A DNA stretch of 64,000 nt from Pholis gunnellus (lineage: Eukaryota; Chordata; Actinopteri; Perciformes; Pholidae). Location of the stretch: NCBI GenBank assembly GCA_910591455.2, contig OU342815.1, positions 21,473,519 through 21,537,518 on the forward strand, given 5' to 3'. This document shows positions 1-14,309 of this stretch, piece after piece (the first letter of the stretch is position 1; every line of letters starts with the position of its first letter). Made by a program: the position numbers and the translations under genes. The notes beneath the pieces are model-generated. The model was not told where the DNA came from. It made no database searches and saw only the letters and a list, made by a program, of their open reading frames with translations.

Positions 1-459
1 CTACCACGACTACACATTCATCTGTATATTTATCTATCTATCTTGCTATCTATGCTACCAAACCTATACAGCTCCTCCTTATAATCAATGCAAGAACATG
101 AGCCACTCCTTCACAAACCCACAACCACAGTAGATTCATATGTACAGTATACACACACACACACACCACTTTGATATGAGCATCAGTACAGCACAGGCAG
201 TGCAGCTGTGCGTGTGTGCAGCAAAACACACTCCAAAACTGAATGATTTAGGTTTCTGAAAAAGCTTTCTGATCTTCACAGAAAAACCAACATTCCCAAC
301 CGAGTGTTCCCAAATCATCTAAAAAACGGTCTCCGTTGTCACACACACAAACACACACGATATATATCGTGCCGATGCAAAAGTGTCTTAAAGCTGCATT
401 CTCTCTAGTGTCCACCAGGGGGCGACTCCTCTGGTTGTATAGAAGTCTATGAGAAAATG

Positions 460-650
460 ACTCTACTTCTCACTTGATTTATTACCTCAGTAAACATTGT
501 AAACATGAGTTTATGGTCTCAATCTCTAGTTTCAAGTCTTCTTAAATACAGCATGATGTTCATTTAGTACATTATGGTCCATTTAGAGTCAAACAGACCA
601 TAAAGCAGGGTATGCTTTAGGGCGGGGCTTACTGTGATTGACAGGTCATT
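460..650 (+). repeat. Dispersed repeat, copy 1 (inverted copy at 35.4 kb)
   Basis: The stretch with AAACATGAGTTTATGGTCTC, then AGTCAAACAGACCATAAAGC and TTTAGGGCGGGGC, recurs in reverse complement at 35,383-35,575 with scattered mismatches. No terminal repeats or coding capacity are visible. I recognise it as a family common in spiny-rayed fish genomes but cannot name it. Confidence 0.75.
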
Positions 651-2161
651 GCCGCTACCAGAGCCGCATATGGCGTCTTGAAGTCACTCCTCCTCATTCC
701 AAATATGGTAACTTACGTTCATTAGCTGCAAAAAAATACAACATGGCGATGGCTAGCCGTAATCCAAGATGGCGACCGAGTGGCTTGTGGCGTCGTCGTC
801 GCGTTTTACTCATCGTGCCTTTAAGTGTTCATGTTAGAGTAGTGCTGCACCTGAATCTGAATGTTTAAAGTTGTCTCCAGTTTGGGTTCCTGCTTCATCT
901 ATAGATTCATCGTTTATATATTCAGTATGTTTTTTTGTTCAATAAAAAATCCCTACAATTAAGAGAACTTATTTCTAGTTATTCAGCCTCCGCCCAGTTA
1001 CCCATACAGTAAATGACAAGTCAAATGTACATGCATAGTTATACGTTGTGTGTGTGGGGAGCACATGGGGTTTGTCTGTCTTTTTTTATTGCCAATTCAT
1101 CAACTAAGAGTTGAACAAAACGGCTCTGTGAAGAATATAGATCTTGGATTCAATGTGGGAACTTTAAGGAGATTAACTCAGTTATTTTATACAGCTGTGT
1201 GAAGGTTGTGTTGGAGGAAGCGTGCTGCACAAAACCCACAAGTACAAAGACGTAACGTGGAATCAACATTATTTGTGTTGCCCATCTGACTTTGATTCCT
1301 GCTACTGTTTCAATAGCATTGAATAGACTTTTAATGATGGTAGTTTCACTTTAAAATAAACCTCTTTCAGCAATACTAAATCATCTTAAAAGCATTGGAA
1401 GCATCATTTTTCCTGTGGCAGATTTATTTACATTTTGAACACTACCAAAACTGCTTTTAGCATAATAATAGTTTCGTACTAATACCACGTGGCAAAGCAT
1501 GATTTTTACAATATTTAATGCTGAGCTTCTTTCTTGGTTTAACAGCAAAAGACAGCAAAGAAAACCCCCAACACACATTCCACTATTTACACCACACCCG
1601 TTCAGGTTGTTACACAAATCGACATGACTTCTGTCTCAAGTATCCAGGAATCAGTTCACGCCGGCCACACATTTATAATTCTGGCTCTCCAGAGTTGGCT
1701 GCGGGGAAACGTCGGAGCCTCTTGCCGCAGAGACGTTCGGTTTTCCACGGACCTCAACGGGGAAGAAACCCGAGCATAAAAGAACACAGAAGCCCAAACG
1801 AAGGCTGAGAGGGATTAATTGTCATCAAAGTCGCCACGGGAACGTATATTTTGGAAACCTCGGCATAGCTTTCTAACCAACAGCTGAGCGCTGGCCTGAC
1901 TGGTTTGATATGCTCGGACTGAGAGACAATAAGTGATATACAGGACGTTAATAGTAAAATATGTTGTACTTTGGGTCTGCCTCAACTATGAACACTGGGA
2001 TCAAAACACATTATGTCTGAACCAGATGTCAGCTAGAACTCTTCCAGACCCCAAAGACCAGTTTGACAAAACATTACAGCCAAGGACTGAACCACTTGGG
2101 CTCAAAAGTCCTGGTAATAGTAACAGTAGCAATCATAACATTTTGGAAACATTACCAATTA

Positions 2162-2635
2162 CACTATATGGCCAAAAGTATGTGAACACTTGAATATTAT
2201 ACCCATGATTGTTGAACATCTCCTTCCAAATTTACGGGCATTAATCTGCTGCTATGACGGCCTCAACTCTTCTGGTTTCAGGCTTTCCGCCACATTTTGG
2301 AACCTGCAAGCTGCAGAAATTAAGCCATGAGAACATCAGCAAGGTCGGCTCTGTTGGGTGACGAAGCCCCGTCCTAAGGTGTTGAATGGGGTTCAGGTCA
2401 GGGTCTGTGTAGGACAGTTAAGTTCATCCACAGCAAACCATTAAATCCATTTCTTTTTGGAGCTAAATTCGTGCTTGGGGGCATTTTGAACTAAAGCACA
2501 CTATTGTCAAAAAATAAAATTTTATATTGGATCATTAAGATTTGGAAAGGAAGTGGAGGAGGCCGAGCCCAAACCAACCCAGACAGCCCAGACAAGAAGT
2601 TCCCAAGAGCTCCACATGCTTGTTGCCATATAGTG
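2162..2635. mobile_element. Non-autonomous Tc1/mariner-like element (474 bp)
   Basis: The element begins CACTATATGGCCAAAAGTAT right after a TA dinucleotide (2,160-2,161) and ends CCATATAGTG at 2,635, giving a short inverted terminal repeat. The subterminal sequence 'GGCCAAAAGTATGTGAACAC' is typical of Tc1/mariner-derived MITEs in fish. There is no transposase frame. The right flank reads TG rather than TA, so the target duplication has decayed. Confidence 0.7.
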
Positions 2636-3384
2636 TGACAGAAGCAACACTTGTACAGAGTATTTGACTCTGTGAGGGGAACACGGAGAAACAATCAAGA
2701 AGAGACCATCAAATTGTCAAAAAACATATAGGATCGAACTATTCGATTAATCTACTTTTGCTTGAACCATTTTTTTTTAGATGTCCTGTTTCTATTTGTT
2801 CCTGTCGCTCACTTCAAAAGCCTGCAATGATCGGAAATAAAAAGCAGATTTCATTGATCCGAATTTCACTACAAAAACATAAGTAGGGCGGCAGATGGCC
2901 GGAGGGAGATCTCCTGAAAGTTTTGAGTAAATATCACAACATGAAATGTTTTCTGTTGAAATAGTACAAACGTCAGAAGACGGTACTAATCCCCCATCTT
3001 TTAAGAGGTTACGTCTTCGTGTTTGGTTCCATGACGTAATGAAACGCTTGCTCTAGTGTTTGTATTCTAATACCCGTTTTTTTTCATTCGAATATTCGTT
3101 GACAGTCCTAACACAAACCCAGAACCGAACTTTCCACGTGCGACGGCGGAGATGTGAAACGATAAAGAGCGCTCATCGTGCTGTTTACCTTTGGTCTGCT
3201 AACTCAGCTCAGTCCAGCTCCAACAGAGCACAGAGTGGAGAGGAATTCAATCACCCTGCAGAGACACAGAGAGAGAGAAACGTTATTATTACACACCATC
3301 AGACTCCCTTTGGATGGACGGAGAAGCACTAAATAAAAAACACACACTTCTCAACTGGCTGTGTTTAGGCTGATGCCTTGTTTT

Positions 3385-3490
3385 TGTTCATTTAGGGAAA
3401 TACGCATTAAAAGTGGGTCCAGTAGCCTAGCTTAGCACAAAGACTGGAAGCAAGGGGAAACTGTTAGCCTAGCTTCATCAAAGGAAACTC
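3385..3490 (+). repeat. Fragment of a dispersed fish repeat (related to 29.7 kb)
   Basis: 'GCCTAGCTTAGCACAAAGAC' followed by 'TGGAAGCAAGGGGAAACTG' resembles the start of the repeat at 29,685-29,965 (GTTAGCTTAGCGCAACGACG, GGGAAACAGATAGCCTGG). The copy is cut off by the CA microsatellite that follows. Confidence 0.5.
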
Positions 3491-3492
3491 CA

Positions 3493-3637
<145 letters not shown>

Positions 3638-4034
3638 CAGCTGTCTACACAACAAATGTACTGTCTACAGGTGGCACTAGTGTGTGTGTGTTTCCGTCAC
3701 GCTGAGCTGGCTGGATGTGTGTGACCTAAAAATAACTGAGAGGCAACAACATTTTAATATGCCGCTGCCGTAACATCTCTCTCTCTCTTTTATATATATA
3801 TATATAAATATATCTTTCCCAATGTGTCTCGTCTCTCTTGACCCACTTCTCTCCTTCTCTGCGTCTTTTCCCTTTAACTCCAATGTGTATTACTCTCTTG
3901 ATCTGCTGATTCAGCTGGAATTGATGACATTTCACCAAAATCATCACGGCTCATTATGTCAGATTTGCTCATGCTGTGGTCGAGTCTGACCTTTATCGGA
4001 TATTTGTTCGGGTAGTGTGAATGTAAAAATGAAA

Positions 4035-4039
4035 TGTGT

Positions 4040-4073
<34 letters not shown>
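4035..4073. repeat. (TG)n microsatellite
   Basis: About 39 bp of TG with one TA interruption near its start. Confidence 0.95.
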
Positions 4074-4076
<3 letters not shown>

Positions 4077-7000
4077 GGGGGTTGCTTTGTGTTCTGTGTC
4101 ACATGCATGTGTGCGTGTTCTCCTTTCACAAGCTAACCATGTCATACGAGTGCGAAGGAGGAAGAATTACACAAACACTCCAATCCTGGCTTGCATAAAA
4201 GGTCATTAGCAAGCTCTCACATGATCGATAGCTGATGGTCGTAACAACAAGAACATTGTTGGGACAAAACACACACACACTTTGTGTGCTCTCAACCGAT
4301 GCACTGATCATGGGTGCATTGGTGCATCAAAGTCACTCACTGACTTCCGAGTGAAGAGACCATCTAAACCAGTCTGGTGATTCAAATCATCAACCACAAG
4401 CAGACGTCTTGAAACCTCGACAGCTGACTGAAGCGTTCATCGCTAGTTTAGGAACAAAAGCTATATCAAATATACATAAAATATACTATTTTGCAGTCGG
4501 GGGTTGGTGAAGTTCTGCCGACTTTTCAAGTAGGAAATCTGACTTCGAGTAGTCGCTCCAGTGGAAATCTTTGACTGGGAATTCGTAAATTCCGACTTCC
4601 CAGTTCAAATCAATGCACCATAAGACCAAGAGACCTAGAATGATGTATTAGCAACACATTAGCCTCAGACAGCTGGCACGGCTAGCTTACGTAGCACAAA
4701 AACTGATCGCAGCAACAACAAAAAAAAAAAACATATCAAAGCTCAGAAAACATCACAAGAAGAAGAAATAGAAAGAAGAGTATTTATAAACTGGATAAAA
4801 TCTGCTCGTCTTGTTCACAGATGTATAACGATGTCAGCCGAGCTGCTATGGAACAATGTAAGTTAAATGCAACCGAATGTTTAAACGAAAACCAACTGAT
4901 GGCAGCTGAACATTTTGTTCTCGCCACGATCCGTTAACGCGTCCTTCCTTGGATGTGGCAACGTTCAGTTGGACTGAAGTGGTTGTGACATACGACTTTT
5001 GTGCTTCCATCTCATTTCAGGAATAAAAACAAAACAAAACAACGATGTGTCATTTTGAAATAGTTCCTCATCTCCGCTGTATTGCAACAGATTACTTCAC
5101 TGGAAAGTATTAGGAAGAGTTAGCTAATAACGCTGTGACAAAACAGCTCGTGGTTGACCATCTGTAAATAACTCGGAGATGACTGGAGGGCTGAATGTCT
5201 TTGATTGAGGGTTAATCACGTTCTCTTAGGAGCGGGTGAGTCTCTCCTAATGAACGTCATTGATTCAGAGTTTCCCCAACATCTTGCATCGCTTTTTACC
5301 GGCTGACAATGAAGGCAGTGACAGGGACTCCATTCCCTCAAATCCCAGGTTTTCTACAGGGAGTCTGGCGCTCTGAAACACTACTGCTTTTGTCCACACG
5401 AGGTGCCAAAATACACGCAGAAGTTCCTCGTAGTACCTTTTAATATCTGTATAAAAATCCTTACGTACTTCTTTAAGTTGAAGGAAGCCTAGTATCTGAT
5501 TTTGAGTTGGTTTTCATGTCTCGAAAAATATCTGTTTTATTTTGAGGTCATCTTCTCCTGAGTGAATACTAACATCTGTGTGATGCTGAAGCTCCGGTTC
5601 TCCTTCCAGGCCGATTTATGACTCCTCCGTTGCCCAACAAGCCGCTTTAAAAAGGGGGTATTACGAAACAACGTGGCCTGCCAAAACAGAGGCTTTAAAA
5701 TTCTCAGATTGAAAACAATAGCTTTACCTCTCCAACATTTCACTCATAATGAGACTTGGAAATCTAATTCAAGGCTGCTGCTCAGTTAATAGTGTGTATA
5801 ATATGCTAGTCTCCGCGCCAAATTATCAGAATAATTGGCAAACTGGGAAACATTTAATTGTAACAATAAAGACATTGTTAGGACATTTCTAATGCATTGC
5901 TTCATACTTCACTTAGTAGCAATCTGAGATCCAGTCGGGTCGTGTAAATGTGTCAGTAAGAAGTTCCAGACGATGCTCATAACAATGTTGGTATTGTTCG
6001 GTTAATTAGGGTTGAAGCGATGTCAAAGAGACGATTTTGTGGTAAAAACAGAATAGACTCAGCAGAGGAAACTGAGCTGACACTTCAGAGGACGGCAGTA
6101 AACTCCAACCAAAAGTTCGCCCTTTTAAAAATTCTTATGGCACATCAAATATGTGCTACTATACTCATCTAATGCAGTCCACACCTGATGGAGGAGGCTT
6201 TAAAATCAGACCCTTGTGAGTTCCTCACAACAGGAATTAACCACGAAAAGCCACATGTTTCTACAAAAAAACAAAAATGAGCATGAATAAGTACTGCTGG
6301 CCATCACACTGCAGGTCTACAAATCAACGTATCATGTGCTATTATTCAGCACTAAATCGAAAATGTTCGACTCCAAAGCTGTTTGAGAATTTGGGAAGAA
6401 TCCCTTTAAAAATTCTTTAACATTTTTAGGGTTTCTCTTGGATTCTTAAAGCATAAAATGTGTTTTTAAACTGAAATTGAATGTGTGTTGAGTGCAGGTT
6501 TAAACTAGTCACATTGTAGTTCGGTGGTTCTCATACTGGGAACGTTCACCACATAACTGGGAAATATGAGTTCATTTCAGCCTGGAGGATATAGACTCTT
6601 GACTGTGTGTAGGTGGGTGGGTTTGTGTGTGTTTATTGCTATTTCTGTGAGGACGAACTTTCAGTTTTCAACTGATATAGCGAGGACATTTCTGCATTGT
6701 GAGGCCAACTTCAAAGGATTATTATTATTATAAGGTAGAAATTAAGCTATAGGGTTAGCTTAGGATACGATCAAGCTTTGATGTAAAAATCAACTGTACA
6801 ATATTTAATAAAAGATACTGCATCGGTCTTGGGAGTTGGGCAATGAAACAGAGATCTAGCCTGAATACATAGATGTATTCCTGCAGTCTGTGATCAGCTT
6901 TTTAAACAACTTGAGTTGCAATGCTCGGGGTTAGGTTAAGATTGGGGTTAGACACTTAGCTGTGATAATTAAAGAAAGAGTTAGAGGCTAGGGAATGTAT

Positions 7001-8933
7001 TATGCCAATGAGGGTCTTCACAAGTATAGAAAGGCAACGTGTGTGTGTATGTGTGAGATACTTGCAACTGAGAAGCTTAAGGCACTGGGTTTGGTAGATA
7101 AAACCCCCCAACGCACCTATTTAGAACAGCTTGTCTCCCGACAGCAGACAGTTTAGTCTACAGCAGCTGAAGGCCACAGACGTATAGAGACGGGCCGACA
7201 TTTTAAATCTAGTGCCGCTCCCTCCACAGCGTGTCTCTGGTGGAGGAAATCACTGTGAACTGCATTCAAAGCATGAGATGTCGATACTGAAGCAAGTTTG
7301 ACGAAACTCTTCTGCGCTGCCAGTTCTTTAAAGACTAAAGTAGTTTAGGCTTGAGTTTTGGGGGGGCCAAGACATCTATCAGCACAATCCTTTTATCTCT
7401 TTTCTGTGGACGTGAAATTAAGCCATCTGCACATTACAGAATCTGGTGAATCAGTGCTAATGATCGATTGTCTTGCGATCTTTCCTACGCTGTGGGCCTG
7501 GCTAGTTAGCTAGCTAGCTTGCTAGTTCCACCTTGCTACGGTTACAGAACCTTAAAGCACCACATGAACTGTTGGGCTTGGTCTACGATACTTTAACGTT
7601 AAGAATTTACAGTTTTTTACATTACCGGTTGAGTTTACATGCATGCGTTTGCTACCGATTAGCATTCGAGCTAGCTATGTGTACGCTAGTACTGATTAGC
7701 TTAGTCTAATTGAAAGGGTAACGGCTACTCTTCACTAGAACTCCACTCCTCTCTCTGCAGTCGAGGGCAGTCGCTATGCATATTTATAACATAATATGTA
7801 GAGTTCAAATACTTTGCACAAAAATAAATAAATACCCATGTACATTGGATTTAAGCTGAAAAGGCAAGTTTGTAGTTTTAGTTACTCTTTAACGGGTCCA
7901 GAGGGAATCAAACCCTCAACCCTCTTGCTGCTGACCTGCAAGAGAAAATGACATCCTGGTCTGCCTGGTAACCAGCTAACACACATAATCCCAACCCACC
8001 TAGCACAGCGATGGCACACACACGCACACACACCCTCGGGTTAAATTTGCAGTCTGCTTGTTTTATTGAAATGGGGCACAAGCTGCCAGCACCGGAGGGC
8101 AAGAAGTCCAGTGGTGCAGTGTGAAGTTCAGTGTTAATGTTGTAAATCAACATTTTAAAAACATAAATTGAGACCTGCTCCTAGCTGAGATAGATTTAAA
8201 ATGACGTGTCAGCTAAACATTTTGTAATTGCTGAGTGTAAAACATCCACACAAAACACCAGGAAGTAAGTAGGCGTTCACACTGCAATCTGGCACAGAGG
8301 GCTGCTGGAACTACTGCTGACACACCAGCAGTGAGTACATTATAATTAGAATAAATGCATTAAGAAATCACTTTATCTTGATGTCAACTACAGCGGAACA
8401 TATTAGTTGACTGACAGAACATTTCTTGTGAACAATTTTAATAGTAAATTCAATATTTTTGTCATTTTTAAAGGAAAAATGACAAAAACAATCTCTAATT
8501 CCAGCTTTTCAAATGTTAATGTTTGTTTTCTTCAATTCAATATTTTGGTGTTTTCAACTGTTGGTCCGATAAAATGAGTAATTTAAAGTTGTCAACTCAC
8601 CACTTTCTGACATCTGACTGATTAAAGTGAAGAATATAATCAGTAGATAGATCTACTGCCCTGGGCAAGGGCGGGGAACTTTACGGCCTATCACGGGTCA
8701 GTGTGGTAACCCCCCCCCCCCTGCTGTGAGGATAGAGCCAAGTGGCACAGTTAAAGCGTGCAACACCACCTCAGTGTGCACATCTACACACTGACATCTG
8801 ATGGGTGGCTGCTGATTGAGACAACCTCCCTGACTTTTGCAGTGAGAACACATTCTGGTTTCAGAATGAACAACATGTAAAGACGTTTCCTCATCATCGC
8901 CATTTGGACACAAGTGCTACCACAAATGGATGG

Positions 8934-8935
8934 AC

Positions 8936-8971
<36 letters not shown>
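8934..8971. repeat. (CA)n microsatellite
   Basis: About 38 bp of CA with one CG interruption. A second CA tract lies at 9,058-9,079. Confidence 0.95.
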
Positions 8972-8973
<2 letters not shown>

Positions 8974-9057
8974 TTAACATTGCTGCAGTGGAGTCGGTCG
9001 CACTGCAGAACTGCCAGTAAGAATCACAGCACTCTGCTTTGCTGCTTTGCTGCTTTG

Positions 9058-9079
9058 ACACACACACACACACACACAC
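9058..9079. repeat. (CA)11 microsatellite
   Basis: 22 bp of CA about 90 bp beyond the tract at 8,934-8,971, preceded by three GCTGCTTT units. Confidence 0.95.
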
Positions 9080-10339
9080 CGTCTCACTCAATACAAGGTC
9101 ACTGAGCTACTGGGTTAAACTAATGCTGAGGGGAGGAAGAGGAGCACGAAAGAGAAGGACAGCAAGACTGACAAGGTCGACTGCATCTGCATCCGGTGCA
9201 CACATTAAAGGCAAAGAAGAGCCTGTGTCCTGATCTGACCACGTTATGGTCTGAATACATAAGCTCCAGCTCATGATTGTGTGATTGGATACAGAGAGAC
9301 ATACCTTTTTATTGAGCTTTTATTCTGACGCCTCCAATCTTATATTTCTCTGACTTAAAGGTTCTCTATGATATTCCCTCTGCCACACGTCCATGTTAGT
9401 GCACGCAAGCTAGCTCATGGCCTTGCAAAACCAAATTGCAGGAAACTCAACTAATGATGACCAATTAGATACATGTTTTTCCTCGTTCATGCTAGTGGAA
9501 TAATAATCAACACTCGTACTATTTTTGCTCCATCACTCAGGCCACCCCAAGCATCTATTGTTTCAAACAATCCCACAAAGAAACAGACGAATTTTAGCTC
9601 CCATTTCACGACAGTGGTTAAAGAGTCAATTTTTCCTTCGACGCACGCACAGTGACGCCCAGACTAAATACCTCACAGTATGAGAAAAAGCTAAAATTTC
9701 CACTTCAGTGTCTGTCCTCGGCTGAAATGGTTCCTGCCAGAAACAACATCTGCAGCAGGAACCAACGGCAGCCTTTTCAACACGAGAGAGCCAACAGGAA
9801 AAAGAGTCGACCAACAACGACAGAAAGTGTGTTTTGTGGGTGTACTTGTGTATTTTTCATGCACATGTGTGTGTGTGACAGTCTGCATTCATTAGCTCAA
9901 CGCTGCAATGTGCAGTAAGTTATCTCCAGTAGAGCAAGACGAGAAGGAATAGACGAGTGATAACTGCTGAATAACCTGCTCAGACACATATATAGCCATA
10001 CATAAATATGACAAACTTCCCTTGTATAAAAGTTATGGTGCTAATCACATAATGACAGAGCAGAGAATGAGATGACTCAGCTAAAAAAAAAAAGGGGCAT
10101 CGGACCGGCTCCAGTTCTAACAAGTCCTCGGCTAAGAAGGCCCAGCTTCACCTGCCACGAAGAATCAAACTAAGCCAACACATTATGCATTCAAGAAACG
10201 CAATGAGAGTCTATTTCATAACATGCGGGACACTCATCTGTTGTGGCATGAATTTTGGATTCATCCAATGAACGCATTCAATTCAATGCATACCTGATCA
10301 TCAGTGTCAATATATATCTGCCACTTAAATTTCTCTCAT

Positions 10340-10405
10340 TGGGAGCAATTTAGGGTTAATTGTCTTGCTCAAGAACTCTCGGACATGTGGAGCTGGGTAT
10401 CGAAT
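10340..10405. repeat. Short dispersed-repeat fragment
   Basis: 'GAGCAATTTAGGGTTAATTG' followed by 'TCTTGCTCAAGAACTCTCGG' resembles a motif found in many fish SINE/MITE families (a 'cttgctcaaggacac' core). Only about 65 bp is recognisable and the family is not assigned. Confidence 0.4.
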
Positions 10406-12534
10406 GGTTAATGGTCAACATTATAAACAACATTATAAAGTTAAAGTATCCTTCCTTGGTTCTTCTGAGTGGCAATCTTCTGACTGTTTTCTCAGTTGGA
10501 GAAACATCCAAGCCAATTGACCCGACGCTAAGTCCCGCCCCTCGAACGCAGACTTGCCAATCAAAGCGTAGCATCGGCCAGCTCTCAAGCAATCTGGTGG
10601 TTTAGTAGATTTTGAAAAGTGGAACTGACATTAGCAGAGCATGGGCCCACTCTATCGGACCTGCTGGAAATATGTGCATAATGCACTTGGCCAGTTCAAC
10701 ACAGGAAGAAGAAACATGCAATGGATGGAAAGCACATCTGTTTCTTTAACAGAGGAGAGATGTTTTGGGCGGACTGTTTCTTGCTGAACGACACCTACAC
10801 AGCAATTACTGAAGTGGGCGAGCTTATTCCTCATTCACTTTCCATCCGCACATTTTTCCAAAACCAGACGGAGGATTTGAGCCGGCGAGTCCTCTATTCA
10901 CAAGTCAACCACACTTGATACTTGTGCAGGTACCGTGTCGTCAATTTCCCCACAATGAAACGCCGAATTATGTACGGGGGATTCCTTTATCTGAGGCGGT
11001 TGCAATGAGCGGTGGTGGAGGTCTGCACCATGAACCACAGCCGATCCAGTCATGCACTCTCTCCAGACAGCAGAGAGAGCCTCAGTATCTGCATGCGCAC
11101 TATTTACATTCACACCGAGACAAACGTCTGCAGACAGACAGGAGGCCCACATACTTTCCATCTCTACTGGAGAGCCGTCTGGATATAGGAGGTGGCTGTG
11201 GTTTTGGACCGTGTGTTTTCACGTATGGAAGAGCCAGCGCAGAAAAACAGTAGCCGTTCCAGGCCTCCACCAAGTCATAACATTAACACACGCATCCAAC
11301 CACATGCGCAGGTTCGACGCCCGGCTTTTCTCTCTTTTAGTAGGAGCGATGGAAAACAGAACGGCCAACCGGTCACCCACACACGCTCACAACTTACTGT
11401 GTCAACAGTTACGTCAAACCGGGGCCCGACCGACCAACCGACAAACCCCAAAACACACTCTGGTTGTGTGCACACACACTTTATAACAACATCATCTCCT
11501 TCAAACATCACCAACACACACTCTCAGGGTATAATTAGCGCTGCTTCTGTGACTTGTTTTACTGCTTTGTACCAGGATGTAGTGCTAACAGGCTAACTGA
11601 CGGCTAACTGTCATCATGTTGTGTTTGGGTGTGTCCATGTTTGGCTTTGGATAAGTTTTAATCCACACGTTATGACTTTTTGAGAACTAAGCAGGAACCA
11701 TTTCTGAGGCTGATATTGAGAGTTGAGTTGATAATCGTATGTCGACAGACAAAACAATAAATCACATGTACTTCAACGCAACTGGCGCTAACATTAGCCG
11801 TTAGCTCTGAATATGTTGTTCACAATGTAGCTTTATCAGGGAAAGGTTCTATAGTCAGTGTGACGCTGTTAGTCACCTGATCCCTGGAAAAAAACCAGAA
11901 CCGTCACGTTTTCTGAAATTTGGCATCGACTTGACACCGAAGTGTCAGTTCTTGTGACATCAATAAAGGTTTCCTGGATTTTTAAACTTAAAAAAAGGTA
12001 TAGGGCTGGTAATCTCGAGAAACTAGACAAACGATCTTACCGAATTACTCGGCCCAGTGTTGCCAACTCTTTTCCAATGAAAGTAGCCGGCAGCACTAGC
12101 ACCAAAATGAGCTCAATCTCGTACGAAAGTTACGAAGACGGCAACACCTCCAAAGCCACTCCCCAAAAATGATCATTATGAACGTAAACAGCAAACGTGG
12201 CTGTTGTTAGTACTCACAGCTGTTAAGCTAGCAGCTTATATAAGATGCAGCCAGGTAGGTAGACAGCCAGGTAATCATTAAATTCAGGCCCAATGAAATG
12301 ATTGGACGGGCATTTGATTCATTGGTTGCTGTCAGGATGTAATGAGCATTTACCAACCCTGCCTTTAAGTAACACAATAGCTTTTCTTCCAACACTTTCA
12401 AAAGAGCACCGTTTCATGGAAATGTTTTAATAGAGAAAGAAACCGCGTCCGTTCAACACAGTCAGAACGACAGTCCTGATTCCCAGCTGCACATCCTGCC
12501 CCTGGATCTCCACGAGGGTCGAGAGACATAGACA

Positions 12535-12570
12535 CAGAGAGAGGGAGAGAGAGAGAGAGAGAGAGAGAGA
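12535..12570. repeat. (GA)n microsatellite
   Basis: Purine tract of GAGA with a GGGA interruption. Confidence 0.95.
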
Positions 12571-13472
12571 CGGAAACACGAAGAGGGAAAAATAAAAGAA
12601 TTAGAGAAAAAAAAATAAAACACAGAAAAAAAGAAATGAGATTAAATTTTTCCAAGAAGGAGGGCTGTGCAGAAAGCAGCCAGAATGACTCTACATCTGT
12701 CTGGAATTAAGCGGAGACAGAGACACACAGAGCTGCTTGTTGGTGGAAAATGCTATTCTAACGTTTTCTTCAAGCTGGAGATGAAGGAGTCCAAAACCTC
12801 CGAAGCCTCAGAAGATCCACGCAAACAGTTTCCTCTGCAAACAAACCACTGGAAGAAAGAATGAAAACAAAGCTAAAGCCATCAGGTTGTTATATTTAGA
12901 AGCATTATTTTCTCAATGCAGAATTGTTCAGCTGTCAAACACGGTCAGATATCACAGCTTTAAATCAAACGTACTACTCCTGTATTTAGGCAAAGTTCTT
13001 GTTAATCAGCAACAACATTTGAGACGTTAGTCTCTTTTTGTAGATGTATTTTATTTCTTTATTAAAAAAAGAACAAGTTCATGTTTCTCAAAGTAACGCA
13101 TTGCATGTTTGAGTGACCTAAACTCTGTTTTTTGTGTGACGTCTGCACCGACCAGTGAAACAATACGTTTTCCCACAATTCCTTGTTTTCTCTTGACAAT
13201 GTCACCATCGCTTTAAGAGGAAAGTCCATCAGACCAACATCAGCTTCCTAAACTGGATCCCTGACCTCTGACCTCTGAGGCACATAGAAATCAAACCACA
13301 GAGGCAGTGAAACACAGATTTTCTTTAAAACGTACTAAAATATAAAGATACTGCACGAGCACCTTTTCACTGTTCTGCTGTTTGTCCGTTGTGTTTAGAG
13401 AGCAGGTAACTCAGGGGGAGACAAAGGGAACTGGAGTACGGTTACCTCATCTGGTCACTCCATTAATACTGC

Positions 13473-13544
13473 GTGTGTGTGTGTGTGTGTGTGAGGGAGG
13501 GAGTCTCTCACACACACACAAACACACACACACACACACACACA
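13473..13544. repeat. (GT)n / (CA)n paired microsatellites
   Basis: A (GT)n tract at 13,473-13,493 is followed within 20 bp by a (CA)n tract at 13,509-13,544. The two are complementary and could form a hairpin of about 20 bp or more. Confidence 0.9.
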
Positions 13545-14282
13545 GCTGGTATCACAGCTGTTACCAGCTGCACAGTCAGGTTGGGTGTTTCAAATAATAC
13601 TGTGTGATCTTAAAATGTGCTTAAATGTGTTTTAAACAATGATTATCACTTAGGTTATTGTGCGACTGAACTGAACCCTCCACAGGCGTCCTGATCGACG
13701 GAACCTCTGGCCTCCCCTTTAATTACCTCATCAAAACCATTTTGTGTGCATGAAGACATCTGGTCACACCACACATTATTTTAGCAAATTAAAGAAGCAG
13801 CCATGCACATTATTCCTCCGCACGGTTCTTGCATATTCCCTGTATGAGGGAGTTGTCGGTTGCACTCTTCTTTTGAACTTGTGTACAGAAATCTACTGTT
13901 CGTAGATTAATTGCTGTGCACTTGATTTGTTCGAGCTTTTCAAAACATTTAATAAGGAGTTGCTATTGCACTCCTACACCTGCAGTCTGCTTGAGCTACA
14001 GTTCAAGTACCGGTAGACTGCTTTGGAATACATTTAAATCGATGCAAAATTGTGATGCAATGCAAATTTTATGCAAAAAGCAGCTGTGATATCGGGATCA
14101 TATCAGTATCGGCAGAAATCAGCAGATATCTAAACGCAGGTACTGAAAAACATAAATGTAGTGGTGCATCTGTTTTACCTTCATGGAGATGGGATTTGTT
14201 TTGCTACAGCTAGGTGGACCTAATAACTGGTAACGTGTGTGTGTTGGTCCAACAGACACAGCCATGAATGAAGAACACACTC

Positions 14283-14309
14283 TACACACACACACACACA
14301 CACACACAC
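14283..14309. repeat. (CA)n microsatellite
   Basis: About 27 bp of CA. Confidence 0.95.

Noticed and set aside
7890..7930. tRNA-like B-box (GGTTTGATTCCC on the minus strand)
   Set aside because: There is no matching A box, acceptor stem or anticodon arm. At most an eroded SINE piece.
10915..11596. Overlapping plus-strand frames of 112-144 codons
   Set aside because: No recognisable family, no codon bias or splice signals that link them, and several overlapping frames are open at once. Most likely chance in GC-richer DNA.
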